Below are positions 36,737-44,872 of a stretch of DNA of 64,000 nt, one piece after another. Location of the stretch: NCBI RefSeq assembly GCF_016901015.1, contig NZ_JAFEUP010000001.1:1140182-1204181 (forward strand). The letters are read 5' to 3'. The notes beneath the pieces are model-generated. The model did no database searches and was not told the DNA's origin. It saw nothing but the letters and a program-made list of their open reading frames with translations. Position numbers and translations under genes: made by a program. Position 1 is the stretch's first letter; each line of letters opens with the position of its first letter. Source of the stretch: Zestomonas insulae (GTDB lineage: Bacteria > Pseudomonadota > Gammaproteobacteria > Pseudomonadales > Pseudomonadaceae).

Positions 36737-38200
36737 TCAGGCCGTCGCCAGGCTGAAACGGAACACCGCGCCGGAGCCACCTTCGTCGACCAGGCGGATC
36801 TCGCTGCCATGCAGCTGCAGCATGCGCTGCACCAGGATCAGCCCCAGCCCGCCGCTCTCCGGCGAGGTGCGGCGCAGCGCCGAGGCACGCGCGAACAACC
36901 CGTCGCGCATCTCCGGCGGGATTCCCGCGCCGCTGTCGCGCACCTCGACCTGCACCGCCTGCGGCTGCCCACTGAGGCGCACGGCGATCTGCGTGCCCGG
37001 CGGGTTGTGGCGGATCGCGTTGTCCAGCAGGTTGGTCAGCACCCGCTCGATCATGCCGAGATCGGCGCGCACGGTAGGCAACGCCGCGGCCATCTCCACC
37101 TGCAGCTGCTGCTGGCGCGCCTCGGCGGCCAGCTCGAACTTCTGCAGCACATCCTGGACCAGCTCGGGCAACGCAAAGGCCTCCTGCTCGGGCTGCACCA
37201 GACCCGACTCGAGGCGCGCCAGCTCGAACAGCTCCTGCGCCAGCCGACCGACCTTGCGGCTCTGCCCGAGAGCGATGTCCAGGTAGTGACGGCGCTCCTC
37301 GGCGCCCAGGCTGGCGTCCTTCAGCCGCAGGGTCTCGAGGTACCCGTGCAGCGAGGTCAGGGGCGTGCGCAGGTCGTGCGAGATGTTCGCCACCAGGTCG
37401 CGGCGCTGCTGGTCCTGACGGGTCAGCTCGCGCCACTGCTCGGCGAGGCGCTGGCCCATCTGCGCGAAGGCGCCGCGCAGCACGGCGATCTCGTCGCCGC
37501 GCCGATCCGCCTCGGCATCCGCGGTCAGCGCCGCGGCGCGCTCGCCGTGGCCATCGAAGCCGCGCACCGCCTCGGTCAGCGCCCGCAACGGCCGGGTGAT
37601 CAGGCGGAACGCGACCAGGCCCATGACCAGCCCGAGCAGCGCGACGATCGCCGTCACCCACAGGGTCAGGCGCAGCACCGAGCTGGCCGACAGGTCGGCC
37701 GCCAGCGCGTCGTGCGCCTCGCCCTGCAGCACCACGTAGACGTAGCCGGCGTTGCGCCCGTCGACCTGCACCGGCGCGACGCTGAACACCTTGCGCCCGT
37801 TGGCACTGCGCGGATCGTCGCCGAGCACCGGCAGCGGCGCGCCGTCGAGCACCTGACGCAGCGGCGCAAGGTCGACCTGCTGGCGTTTCAGATGCCCGCT
37901 CGGCGCGGCATTGCCGACGATCTCGCCCTGGTTGTTGAGCAGGTACAGCTCGACCGCCGGATTCACCGCCATCAGCTTGTCGAACAGCCCGCGCACGGCG
38001 TCCGGACGCCAGCCACCGACGTCCATCAGCTGCGCCGTGCCGGCGATGTGCGCGGCCAAGCCGCTGGACAGGCGCTGCACCACCTCCTGCTCATGGCGTT
38101 CGCTGGCCATCACCTGCAGCCACACCGACACCCCGCTGCAGGCCAGCAGCAGCACGGCGAACACCAGCGACAGGCGCTGGGTCAGGCTCAGGCGCTTCAT
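36737..38200 (-). CDS. Sensor histidine kinase of the methionine-repair locus
   Basis: A protein of 487 residues: an N-terminal membrane helix (about 8-28), a periplasmic sensor of about 145 residues (30-175), a second helix (177-200), HAMP, HisKA with NISHDLRTPLTSLHGYL (His275), and an HATPase domain with ERVLTNLLDNAIRHNPPG and GLGLILVQRML. The sensor contains two Met residues near its ends but no known domain. The gene overlaps the response regulator by four bases (ATGA) and is divergent from the MsrP/MrpX/Msr run. By analogy with E. coli HprS (YedV), which controls msrPQ in response to hypochlorite and peroxide, it may sense envelope oxidants; this is inference from position. Confidence 0.85.
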   Translation of the reverse strand: MKRLSLTQRLSLVFAVLLLACSGVSVWLQVMASERHEQEVVQRLSSGLAAHIAGTAQLMDVGGWRPDAVRGLFDKLMAVNPAVELYLLNNQGEIVGNAAPSGHLKRQQVDLAPLRQVLDGAPLPVLGDDPRSANGRKVFSVAPVQVDGRNAGYVYVVLQGEAHDALAADLSASSVLRLTLWVTAIVALLGLVMGLVAFRLITRPLRALTEAVRGFDGHGERAAALTADAEADRRGDEIAVLRGAFAQMGQRLAEQWRELTRQDQQRRDLVANISHDLRTPLTSLHGYLETLRLKDASLGAEERRHYLDIALGQSRKVGRLAQELFELARLESGLVQPEQEAFALPELVQDVLQKFELAAEARQQQLQVEMAAALPTVRADLGMIERVLTNLLDNAIRHNPPGTQIAVRLSGQPQAVQVEVRDSGAGIPPEMRDGLFARASALRRTSPESGGLGLILVQRMLQLHGSEIRLVDEGGSGAVFRFSLATA

Positions 38201-38916
38201 GCCCCACCCTCCTCGCCGGCGGCGAACTTGTAGCCCTTGCCCCACACGGTGAGGATGCGTTGCGGCGCGGCCGGGTCGACTTCGATCTTGGTGCGCAGGC
38301 GGTTGATGTGGGTGTTGACCGTGTGTTCGTAGCCGTCGTGCTGATAGCCCCACACCTCGTTGAGCAGCTCCAGACGGGAAAACACCTGGTCGGGATGGCG
38401 GGCGAAGAAGAACAGCAGGTCGAATTCGCGCGGGGTCAGCTCCAGCGGCCGGCCGTGCAGTGCGGCGGCGCGCGCCAGCGGGTCGATGCTCACCCCGTGG
38501 CGCACCAGCAGACCGGCGTCCATCCGCGCGTTATGCGCCAGTGCGTCGCTGCGCCGCAGCAGCGCGCGCACCCGGGCGACCAGCTCGAGCATCGAGAACG
38601 GCTTGGCCAGGTAGTCGTCGGCGCCCAGCTCCAGGCCGAGGATGCGGTGCACTTCGCTGGAGCGCGCGCTGGTGATGATGATCGGCGTGTAGCGCGCCAT
38701 GCCGCGCGCGCGCTTGCAGATTTCCAGGCCGTCGACGCCGGGCAGCATCAGGTCGAGCACCAGCGCGTCCCAGCCGCCGCCCTCGAGCAGACGCATGCCG
38801 AGCGTGCCGTCGGCGGCGTGCTCGACGGCATAGCCTTCGTCCTGCAGGTGCAGACGCAGCAGGTCGGCGATGTGCACATCGTCCTCGACGATCAACACGC
38901 GTTTGGGCCTGTCCAT
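38197..38916 (-). CDS. OmpR-family response regulator
   Basis: A protein of 239 residues with a receiver domain (VLIVEDDVHIADLL; acceptor Asp55 in LVLDLMLPG; YLAKPF near residue 105) and a winged-helix DNA-binding domain (LTPREFDLLFFFARHPDQVFSR, VNTHINRLRTKIE). The ATG at 38916 is taken because the receiver begins at once; 21 further upstream codons are ignored. It heads the kinase operon. The 149-base spacer shared with the cytochrome b gene holds a short AT-rich stretch (38972-38996) where both promoters may lie. Confidence 0.92.
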   Translation of the reverse strand: MDRPKRVLIVEDDVHIADLLRLHLQDEGYAVEHAADGTLGMRLLEGGGWDALVLDLMLPGVDGLEICKRARGMARYTPIIITSARSSEVHRILGLELGADDYLAKPFSMLELVARVRALLRRSDALAHNARMDAGLLVRHGVSIDPLARAAALHGRPLELTPREFDLLFFFARHPDQVFSRLELLNEVWGYQHDGYEHTVNTHINRLRTKIEVDPAAPQRILTVWGKGYKFAAGEEGGA

Positions 38917-39065
38917 CACCGCAAAACTCCTCAGGGCCGGGTGGTCATTCTCGCCAATAACGGCACGGCGAGTTATCACATTTAATTTAACTTTGCGTGA
39001 GGACTTCGATATCGGCGCGGCGGAACACTAGCCTCAAGTCATCGCCCCCGACCTGGAGTCCGAGC

Positions 39066-39701
39066 ATGTCCGCCGCATCCGAATTGCCCGGCATCGCCCC
39101 TGCACCCGCCCTGCCCAGCGGCGTCATCCACCCGCGCTGGCTGCGCCTGACCCATTGGCTGAACGCCCTGGCGGTGCTGATCATGGTCACCAGCGGCTGG
39201 CGCATCTACAACGCCTCGCCGCTCTACGACTTCCGTTTCCCCGACGCCATCACCCTCGGTGGCTGGCTGGCCGGCGCGCTGAACTGGCATTTCGCGGCGA
39301 TGTGGCTGCTGGTCGGCAACGGCCTGCTCTACCTGCTGCTGAACCTCGCCAGCGGCCGCCTGTTCCGCCGCTTCTTCCCGCTCTCCCCGCGCGGCGTGCT
39401 GCACGACGGCCTGGCGGCACTGCGCGGCCGGCTGCCGCATGGCGACCTGCGCCATTACAACCAGGTGCAGAAGGCCGCCTACCTGTTCGTCATGCTCGAC
39501 CTGCTGGTCCTGGTGCTGTCCGGCCTGGTGCTGTGGAAGTCGGTGCAGTTCGCCACCCTGCGCGAGCTGCTCGGCGGCTACGAGACCGCCCGCCACGTGC
39601 ATTTCGTCAGCATGGCCCTGCTGGTCGCCTTCGTCGCCGTGCACCTGGCGATGGTCGCCCTGGTGCCACGCACCCTGCTCGCCATGCTCCGCGGCCGCTG
39701 A
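39066..39701 (+). CDS. Cytochrome b561-type membrane subunit (YedZ1/MsrQ-like role)
   Basis: A protein of 211 residues with four or five membrane helices. His residues suited to binding two b hemes lie in LRLTHWLNALAVLIM (about residue 36), LNWHFAAMWLLVGNGLLYL, ARHVHFVSMALLVAF and FVAVHLAMVAL. It belongs to the cytochrome b561/Ni-hydrogenase b-type group, not to the six-helix MsrQ family. It should pass electrons from the quinone pool to the molybdoenzyme encoded 10 bases downstream. The ATG at 39066 is chosen; 23 upstream codons are open but not membrane-like. Confidence 0.85.
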   Translation: MSAASELPGIAPAPALPSGVIHPRWLRLTHWLNALAVLIMVTSGWRIYNASPLYDFRFPDAITLGGWLAGALNWHFAAMWLLVGNGLLYLLLNLASGRLFRRFFPLSPRGVLHDGLAALRGRLPHGDLRHYNQVQKAAYLFVMLDLLVLVLSGLVLWKSVQFATLRELLGGYETARHVHFVSMALLVAFVAVHLAMVALVPRTLLAMLRGR

Positions 39702-39711
39702 GGAACTCACC

Positions 39712-40494
39712 ATGCCCCTCGACAAACGCCCCAGCCAGCTCGATGGCGACGCGATCCTCAAGGAAGCCCGCCAACTGCTTGCCCCGCAGCTGCCCACGGC
39801 AACGCGACGCAGCTTCTTGCGCAACCTGACCCTCGGCGGCGTGGCGCTGCTCAGCGGTTGCCGGCTCAGCGACGACGAACACGTGGAAGCCGCGCTGATG
39901 GCCATCTCGCGCTTCAACGACCGCGCCCAGGGCTGGATCTTCGACCCCAACGCGCTGGCGCCGACCTACCCCGCGTCGATGATCACCAAGCCGTTCCCGT
40001 TCAACGCCTTCTACGGCATCGACGAGGCGCCCAACGTCGAGGAAGACGACTTCCGCCTGGAGATCAGCGGCCTGGTCGCCGACAAGCGCAGCTGGCGCCT
40101 CGACGAGCTGCGCGCCCTGGCGCAGGTCGAACAGATCACTCGGCACATCTGCGTCGAGGGCTGGAGCGCCATCGGCCGCTGGGGCGGGGTGCGCTTCTCC
40201 GACTTCCTGCAGCGCATCGGCGCCGACACCACCGCCAAATTCGTCGGCTTCAAATGTGCCGACGGCTACTACACCAGCATCGACATGCCCACCGCGCTGC
40301 ACGCCCAGACCCAGCTGACCCTCAGCTACGACGGCCAGCGCCTGCCGCGCGAGTACGGCTTCCCGATGAAGCTGCGCATGCCGACCAAGCTCGGCTACAA
40401 GAACCCCAAACACATCAAGGCGATCTTCGTCACCAACAGCTACCCCGGCGGCTACTGGGAAGACCAGGGCTACAACTGGTTCGGCGGCAGCTGA
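39712..40494 (+). CDS. MsrP/YedY-like molybdopterin-dependent oxidoreductase, Tat-exported
   Basis: A protein of 260 residues with a twin-arginine signal (RRSFLRNLTLGGVALLSGC: RR at 32-33, possible lipobox Cys50). The sulfite-oxidase fold follows, with the molybdenum-ligand Cys147 in RHICVEGWSAIGRWGGV. It ends SYPGGYWEDQGYNWFGGS. MsrP reduces protein methionine sulfoxide in the periplasm. The sequence matches the YedY1 type found next to a b561 partner and a methionine-rich peptide in Azospira. It needs molybdopterin and may be a lipoprotein on the membrane. It is likely co-transcribed with its neighbours on both sides. Confidence 0.9.
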   Translation: MPLDKRPSQLDGDAILKEARQLLAPQLPTATRRSFLRNLTLGGVALLSGCRLSDDEHVEAALMAISRFNDRAQGWIFDPNALAPTYPASMITKPFPFNAFYGIDEAPNVEEDDFRLEISGLVADKRSWRLDELRALAQVEQITRHICVEGWSAIGRWGGVRFSDFLQRIGADTTAKFVGFKCADGYYTSIDMPTALHAQTQLTLSYDGQRLPREYGFPMKLRMPTKLGYKNPKHIKAIFVTNSYPGGYWEDQGYNWFGGS

Positions 40495-40561
40495 CGCGCA
40501 CCCCCACCGTGCGCGGCATGGGCTGCGCACGCACTGCAAGCAACCCCTGAAGGAGCCCTCC

Positions 40562-40846
40562 ATGAAACACCTGACCGCCACCCTCCTCACTCTGGGCCTG
40601 GCCATCGGCAGCGCCAGCGCATTCGCCGGCGATGACATGCGCAAGGACAGCATGAGCAAAGACAGCATGTCGAAGAGCTCGATGGCGAAGGACGCCATGC
40701 AACACGACAGCATGGCCAAGGACGCCGCGCCGCCCGCCAGCATGAGCAAGGACGGCATGCAGAAGGACAGCATGGGCAAAGCCGCCCCCAGCAAGGACGC
40801 GATGCAGAAAGAAGCGCCCAGCGAGCACACCGAGTCCGCCTACTAG
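40562..40846 (+). CDS. Methionine-rich MxKDx-repeat peptide (MrpX-like)
   Basis: A protein of 94 residues with a signal peptide (cleaved after SAFA, residue 22). The mature part is about 72 residues with 10 Met, one every five or so, in the pattern (S/A)M-x-K-D (for example KDSMSKDSMSKSSMAKDAM). There is no Cys and only one aromatic residue, at the C-terminus. It is a pentapeptide MxKDx repeat protein and should be unfolded, soluble and periplasmic. In Azospira a peptide of this type is a sacrificial methionine sink for hypochlorite that is recycled by YedY1. The same job is likely here, just downstream of the MsrP-like gene and before msrB/msrA. Confidence 0.85.
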   Translation: MKHLTATLLTLGLAIGSASAFAGDDMRKDSMSKDSMSKSSMAKDAMQHDSMAKDAAPPASMSKDGMQKDSMGKAAPSKDAMQKEAPSEHTESAY

Positions 40847-40903
40847 ACCGCCACCCCTGCGCCCGTTCGACCTCGGCCGGCGGGCCCCAACGAGGGCAGC
40901 AGC

Positions 40904-41419
40904 ATGCTCTACAGCCGTCGATCACTGCTCTACACCGCCGGCTCGGCACTCCTCGCCGCCGGCCTGTTCGCCTCCTGGCCACGCCAGCGCGGGTTCGGCC
41001 CAGCCCCGGCCAGCGCCGCGCCGCAGTTCGCCGTCAGCCACAGCGACGCCGAATGGCGCCAGCTGCTGACCACCGCGCAGTACGACGTGCTGCGCCAGGA
41101 AGGCACCGAGCCGCCGCACTCCAGCCCACTCAACGACGAGCACCGCGAGGGCACCTTCGCCTGCGCCGGCTGCGACCAGCCGCTGTTCGCCTCGGCGACC
41201 AAGTTCGACAGCGGCACCGGCTGGCCGAGCTTCTACCAACCGCTGCCCAGCGCGGTCGGTGAAACCCGCGATAGCAGCTTCGGCATGCTGCGCACCGCCG
41301 TGCACTGCAGCCGTTGCGGCGGCCACCTCGGCCATGTGTTCGACGACGGCCCGCCGCCGACCGGGCTGCGCTACTGCATGAACGGCGTGGCCATGACCTT
41401 CCGCCCGGCCAGCGCCTGA
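40904..41419 (+). CDS. msrB: Exported methionine-R-sulfoxide reductase B
   Basis: A protein of 171 residues. The N-terminus SRRSLLYTAGSALLAAGLFASW is a Tat-type signal (twin Arg at 5-6). The MsrB domain follows: zinc cysteines 87/90 and 135/138, FDSGTGWPSF, and catalytic Cys158 in RYCMNGVAM. Most bacterial MsrB enzymes are cytosolic, so an export signal is unusual and fits the locus. It reduces the R epimer of methionine sulfoxide. Confidence 0.93.
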   Translation: MLYSRRSLLYTAGSALLAAGLFASWPRQRGFGPAPASAAPQFAVSHSDAEWRQLLTTAQYDVLRQEGTEPPHSSPLNDEHREGTFACAGCDQPLFASATKFDSGTGWPSFYQPLPSAVGETRDSSFGMLRTAVHCSRCGGHLGHVFDDGPPPTGLRYCMNGVAMTFRPASA

Positions 41420-41450
41420 ACCATCACCGCCCGCCCATAGGGGCCAGATC

Positions 41451-42176
41451 ATGACCAGACAGACCATCACCCACCCGGCCCGCTCATTGCGCTACTGGCT
41501 GCTCGGCGCACTGCTCGCCATCGCCGGCACGCTGCTGCTTCAGACACCACCCGGCGCCGCCAACGAGCGCGCCGTCATCATCCCGCCGCCGGCCATGGAC
41601 GAGCCGGCGAACACCACTACCCCGGCTACCGCGGTGTTTGCCGGCGGCTGTTTCTGGGGTGTGCAGGGCGTGTTCCAGCACGTGAAGGGGGTCAGCCAGG
41701 CGCTCTCCGGCTATGCCGGCGGCAGCGCCGACAGCGCGAATTACGAGCAGGTCAGCGCCGGCGATACCGCTCATGCCGAATCGGTGCAGATCACCTACGA
41801 CCCGGTGCAGATCAGCTACGGCCAGCTGCTGCAGATCTACTTCTCGGTGGCCCACGACCCGACCCAGCTGAACCGCCAAGGCCCGGACCGCGGCACCCAG
41901 TACCGCTCGACGGTGTTCGCCGCCAGCGCCCAGCAACGCCAGATCGCCGAGGCCTACATCGCCCAGCTGAACCAATCGGGGGCCTACAAAAAGCCGCTGG
42001 CCACCACGGTCGAAAACCTGCAGGCCTTCTACCCCGCCGAGGCCTACCACCAGGACTACCTGACCCTCAATCCGCAGAGCATGTACATCGTCATCAACGA
42101 CCAACCGAAGATCGCCAACCTGGCCCGCGTGTTTGCCACGCACTATCGCGCCGAGCCGGCGCTGGTCAATCCGTGA
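41451..42176 (+). CDS. msrA: Exported methionine-S-sulfoxide reductase A
   Basis: A protein of 241 residues. An N-terminal hydrophobic segment (YWLLGALLAIAGTLLLQTPPGAA, about residues 15-37) acts as a signal or anchor. The MsrA domain starts with AVFAGGCFWGVQGVF (catalytic Cys67) and includes GYAGG and HDPTQLNRQGPDRGTQYRS. The usual C-terminal resolving Cys residues are absent (only one Cys remains in the mature enzyme), so reduction must use another partner. It reduces the S epimer. It ends the run begun by the cytochrome b gene, 31 bases after msrB. Confidence 0.92.
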   Translation: MTRQTITHPARSLRYWLLGALLAIAGTLLLQTPPGAANERAVIIPPPAMDEPANTTTPATAVFAGGCFWGVQGVFQHVKGVSQALSGYAGGSADSANYEQVSAGDTAHAESVQITYDPVQISYGQLLQIYFSVAHDPTQLNRQGPDRGTQYRSTVFAASAQQRQIAEAYIAQLNQSGAYKKPLATTVENLQAFYPAEAYHQDYLTLNPQSMYIVINDQPKIANLARVFATHYRAEPALVNP

Positions 42177-42302
42177 GAGGAACACCCGGCCGCACCACGC
42201 TGATAGCGCTGCACGGACCTAAGCACTTGATCACGCGCAGAAAATCCCCGCACCGAAGGCTTGACAGCCTGCCTGCTCCCGAGAATAATGCGCGCCTCGC
42301 AT

Positions 42303-42379
42303 GGCTACGTAGCTCAGTTGGTTAGAGCACGGCATTCATAATGCTGGGGTCCGGGGTTCAAGTCCCTGCGTAGCCACCA
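42303..42379 (+). tRNA. tRNA-Met (CAT), elongator type
   Basis: 77 bases with encoded CCA. GGCTACG / CGTAGCC acceptor stem with normal G1-C72 pairing (so not the initiator), anticodon loop TTCATAA and T-arm GGTTCAAGTCC. Confidence 0.95.
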
Positions 42380-42383
42380 TACA

Positions 42384-42420
42384 AAACAAAGGCTTACCTT
42401 CGGGTAGGCCTTTGTTGTTT
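42384..42420 (+). terminator. Terminator of the tRNA-Met gene
   Basis: AACAAAGGCTTACC pairs with GGTAGGCCTTTGTT around a TTCG tetraloop and is followed by T-rich sequence, five bases after the tRNA. Confidence 0.9.
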
Positions 42421-42497
42421 CTGGGGTAGCGATTGCGTCGGGAGCTTCGGCCGGCGAAGAGAATTGCCGGCGCCAGCGAGCTGTTGGCTAGAACGCG

Positions 42498-42659
42498 TTA
42501 CGCCGCGGCGGCGTAACCGATGAGCATGCCGTGCTGCACGCGATAGAGATGACCGCTGACATTCAGGGTCAGGGGTTCGCGCTTGATGATTTGTGCGCCG
42601 TCTTTGAGCAGCAGGTCGATATGGGCACGCAGGGCGTGAAAGTTGCGTTGTTCCTTCAT
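42498..42659 (-). CDS. Small hypothetical protein (53 aa)
   Basis: The frame from MKEQRNFHALRAH to the end (LTLNVSGHLYRVQHGMLIGYAAAA) is 53 residues. A GAGGGGG site lies 8 bases before the ATG, which supports translation. The frame is open 22 codons further upstream. Basic and helical in the first half, strand-like in the second. I do not recognise the family. Confidence 0.6.
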   Translation of the reverse strand: MKEQRNFHALRAHIDLLLKDGAQIIKREPLTLNVSGHLYRVQHGMLIGYAAAA

Positions 42660-42879
42660 CGGTAACACCCCCTCTTTTTTTGCCGTCGAGCTTACCAGCC
42701 AACCTGCGAGCTTCGACCTACCCACCCGCCCGCATTACGTGAACACCATCACATTTTCGTAATGGCACCACGCCACCCTCCGTGGCGAAGGCATCGCCCA
42801 CGCCCTTCCACACGCGCGATCAAGTGCGCCGCGCGGAGTACAATCGCACGGTGAGTCGATTGGATGGAAAGGTAGGCAG

Positions 42880-43221
42880 ATGCAACGGGACAGAAACACA
42901 CGCTTCGAGAGTTTCAGCGCACGCGAAGGCGAGGCAGCGGACTTCGATGAGCAGGACGATTACCGCCAACCGGCCGGCCGCAAGCCGGGGCGGCAACGCA
43001 GCCTGACGCTGCAGATCGCGCTAGGCATCTGGCTCGGCGGCGTGGCGTTGATGGTCACCTGGTTCCTGCTCAATGTGCTATTCGCCAGCTTCGCGGTGAA
43101 GCTGATCGGCGACAGCTTCTCGCCCAAGATCGGTGCCCTGCAGCCGCAGACCTGGCAATCGGACGCCGCCAAGCACCAGCCCCCGCAACTGATCGCCGCG
43201 CCCCGCTCACGTCAGGGCTAA
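42880..43221 (+). CDS. Hypothetical single-pass membrane protein
   Basis: A protein of 113 residues: a charged cytosolic N-terminus with Arg/Gln-rich text (residues 1-41), a hydrophobic helix (IALGIWLGGVALMVTWFLLNVLFASFA, about 46-72) and a 40-residue tail. GGTAGGCAG precedes the ATG. The function is unknown. Confidence 0.65.
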   Translation: MQRDRNTRFESFSAREGEAADFDEQDDYRQPAGRKPGRQRSLTLQIALGIWLGGVALMVTWFLLNVLFASFAVKLIGDSFSPKIGALQPQTWQSDAAKHQPPQLIAAPRSRQG

Positions 43222-43248
43222 CCACCGCTCGCGCGCTGGCTGCTGGTC

Positions 43249-44157
43249 TCAGCCGCGCGCCGGCCGGGTGGCGAGCAGCAGGCCGGCGAAGATCAGCGCG
43301 CCGCCAGCCCAGTGATAGGGCTGCAACCCCTCCCCCAGCAGCAACCAGCCGAGCAGCGCGGTGAACAGCGGCATCAGGTAGTTGCTCAGCGCCGCCCGCG
43401 CGGCGCCGACCACGCGGATGGCGTGGTTCCATAGGAAGTACGCCACCAACGAGGCGCACAGCGCGGTGTAGCCGATCGCGCTGAGATTGTGGGCGCTCGG
43501 CACGAAGCGCGCGCCGCTCGCCAGTTCGAACAGGTACAGCGGTAGCAGCAACGGCACGCCGAGCAGGATCAGCACGCCCAGTTGGACCAGTGCCGGCACC
43601 TGCAGGTGGGCGCTCCAGCGGCGCAGCAACAGGGTGTACAGCGCCCAGTCGAGCACCGCGAGGAGCATCAGCAGGTCGCCGGGGTTGAACGACAGGCCGG
43701 CCAGCAGCTGCCAGTTGCCGCGCGCGATCAGCCACAGCAGGCCGACGGTGGCCACGCCGATGCCCAACCAGGCGCGACGGCTTGGCCATTCGCCGAGCAG
43801 CAGGCCGGAGCCGAGAAACAGCGCCAGCGGCAGGCAGGTGTTGACCAGGGTCAGATTGAGCGCCGCCGTGCTGTGCGCCGCGCTGTAGAGGAAGCAGTTG
43901 TAGCCGGCGATGCCCAGCGCGGCGAGCGCCCACAGACGCCAGCCGGCGGCCCGTAGCTGCTGGCGATGGCGCCACAGCGGGCGAACGACGAATGGCAGCA
44001 GCACCAGCAGCGCGGTGCTCCAGCGCCAGAACGCTAGGCTGAACGGTGGAATCTCGCCGGCGAAGGCGCGCGCCACCAGCGCATTGCCGGCCCAGCACAG
44101 GCTGGCCAGCACCAGGCCGACCCAGGCCAGCGCCGGCGAATCACGCCAGCCTGTCAT
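43249..44157 (-). CDS. EamA-domain (DMT) transporter
   Basis: A protein of 302 residues with ten predicted membrane helices in two EamA repeats (SLCWAGNALVARAF at the N-terminus; GYTALCASLVAYFLWNHAIRVVGAARAALSNYLMPLFTALLG in the second). This family exports amino acids and other metabolites. The start is MTGWRDSPALAWVG at 44157. The gene lies 16 bases after the carbonic anhydrase stop, so the two could be co-transcribed. Confidence 0.85.
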   Translation of the reverse strand: MTGWRDSPALAWVGLVLASLCWAGNALVARAFAGEIPPFSLAFWRWSTALLVLLPFVVRPLWRHRQQLRAAGWRLWALAALGIAGYNCFLYSAAHSTAALNLTLVNTCLPLALFLGSGLLLGEWPSRRAWLGIGVATVGLLWLIARGNWQLLAGLSFNPGDLLMLLAVLDWALYTLLLRRWSAHLQVPALVQLGVLILLGVPLLLPLYLFELASGARFVPSAHNLSAIGYTALCASLVAYFLWNHAIRVVGAARAALSNYLMPLFTALLGWLLLGEGLQPYHWAGGALIFAGLLLATRPARG

Positions 44158-44173
44158 CGACGACGGCAAGCCC

Positions 44174-44812
44174 TCAAGGCCCGAGCGGGCGCAGGCGATA
44201 CTGCGGCGGCAGCTGCTCGAGGCCGCTGACGGTGACGTTGAGGTTCTTCCACAGGCCGTCCTTGATGCCATAGATGCAGCCATGCACCGCTAGGCTCTGG
44301 CCGCGGTGCCAGGCGTTCTGCACGATGGTGGTGTGGCTGACGTTGGCGACCTGCTGGATCACGTTGAGCTCGCACAGCCGGTCGACGCGCGCCTCGCCGT
44401 CGAACTGGGCGAGGTGCTCGCGCTGCTCGTAGGCAAGGTCGCGGATGGTCCGCAGCCAGCCGTCGATCAGGCCGAACTGGGTGTCCTGCAGCGAGGCGCG
44501 CACGCCGCCGCAGCCGTAGTGGCCGGTGACCAGGATGTGCTTCACCTGCAGCACGTCGACCGCGTACTGGATCACCGACAGGCAGTTGAGGTCGGTGTGC
44601 AGCACCACGTTGGCGACGTTGCGGTGGACGAAGATGTCGCCGGGCAGCATGCCGACGATTTCGTTGGCCGGCACCCGCGCGTCGGAGCAGCCGATCCACA
44701 GATACTCCGGGGTCTGCTGCTTGGCGAGCTTCTCGAAGAACTGCGGGTCCTCCTGCTTGATCGCCTCGGCCCAGCGCTGGTTCCTCTCGATCAGGTCTTG
44801 CAGGTCGTTCAT
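44174..44812 (-). CDS. can: Beta-class carbonic anhydrase
   Basis: A protein of 212 residues with zinc ligands Cys42 (GCSDARVPA, with Asp44/Arg46 dyad), His98 and Cys101 (TGHYGCGG). It hydrates CO2 to bicarbonate in the cytosol. The start MNDLQDLIERNQRW is at 44812; a 19-codon upstream extension is open but not family-like. By position it matches the carbonic anhydrase gene of P. aeruginosa near rimI. Confidence 0.93.
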   Translation of the reverse strand: MNDLQDLIERNQRWAEAIKQEDPQFFEKLAKQQTPEYLWIGCSDARVPANEIVGMLPGDIFVHRNVANVVLHTDLNCLSVIQYAVDVLQVKHILVTGHYGCGGVRASLQDTQFGLIDGWLRTIRDLAYEQREHLAQFDGEARVDRLCELNVIQQVANVSHTTIVQNAWHRGQSLAVHGCIYGIKDGLWKNLNVTVSGLEQLPPQYRLRPLGP

Positions 44813-44872
44813 CACGGCATCTCCTCTGTCGGCCCGGCGCACCTTACGAACGGTGCGCCGGCTTGGCAACCC

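Noticed and set aside
39022..39047. GGAAC...CGCC resembling an ECF sigma factor promoter before the cytochrome b gene, as in the Azospira system
   Set aside because: The -10 half is not a real match, and the start codon is only about 20 bases away. No ECF sigma or anti-sigma gene is present, whereas a two-component pair is.
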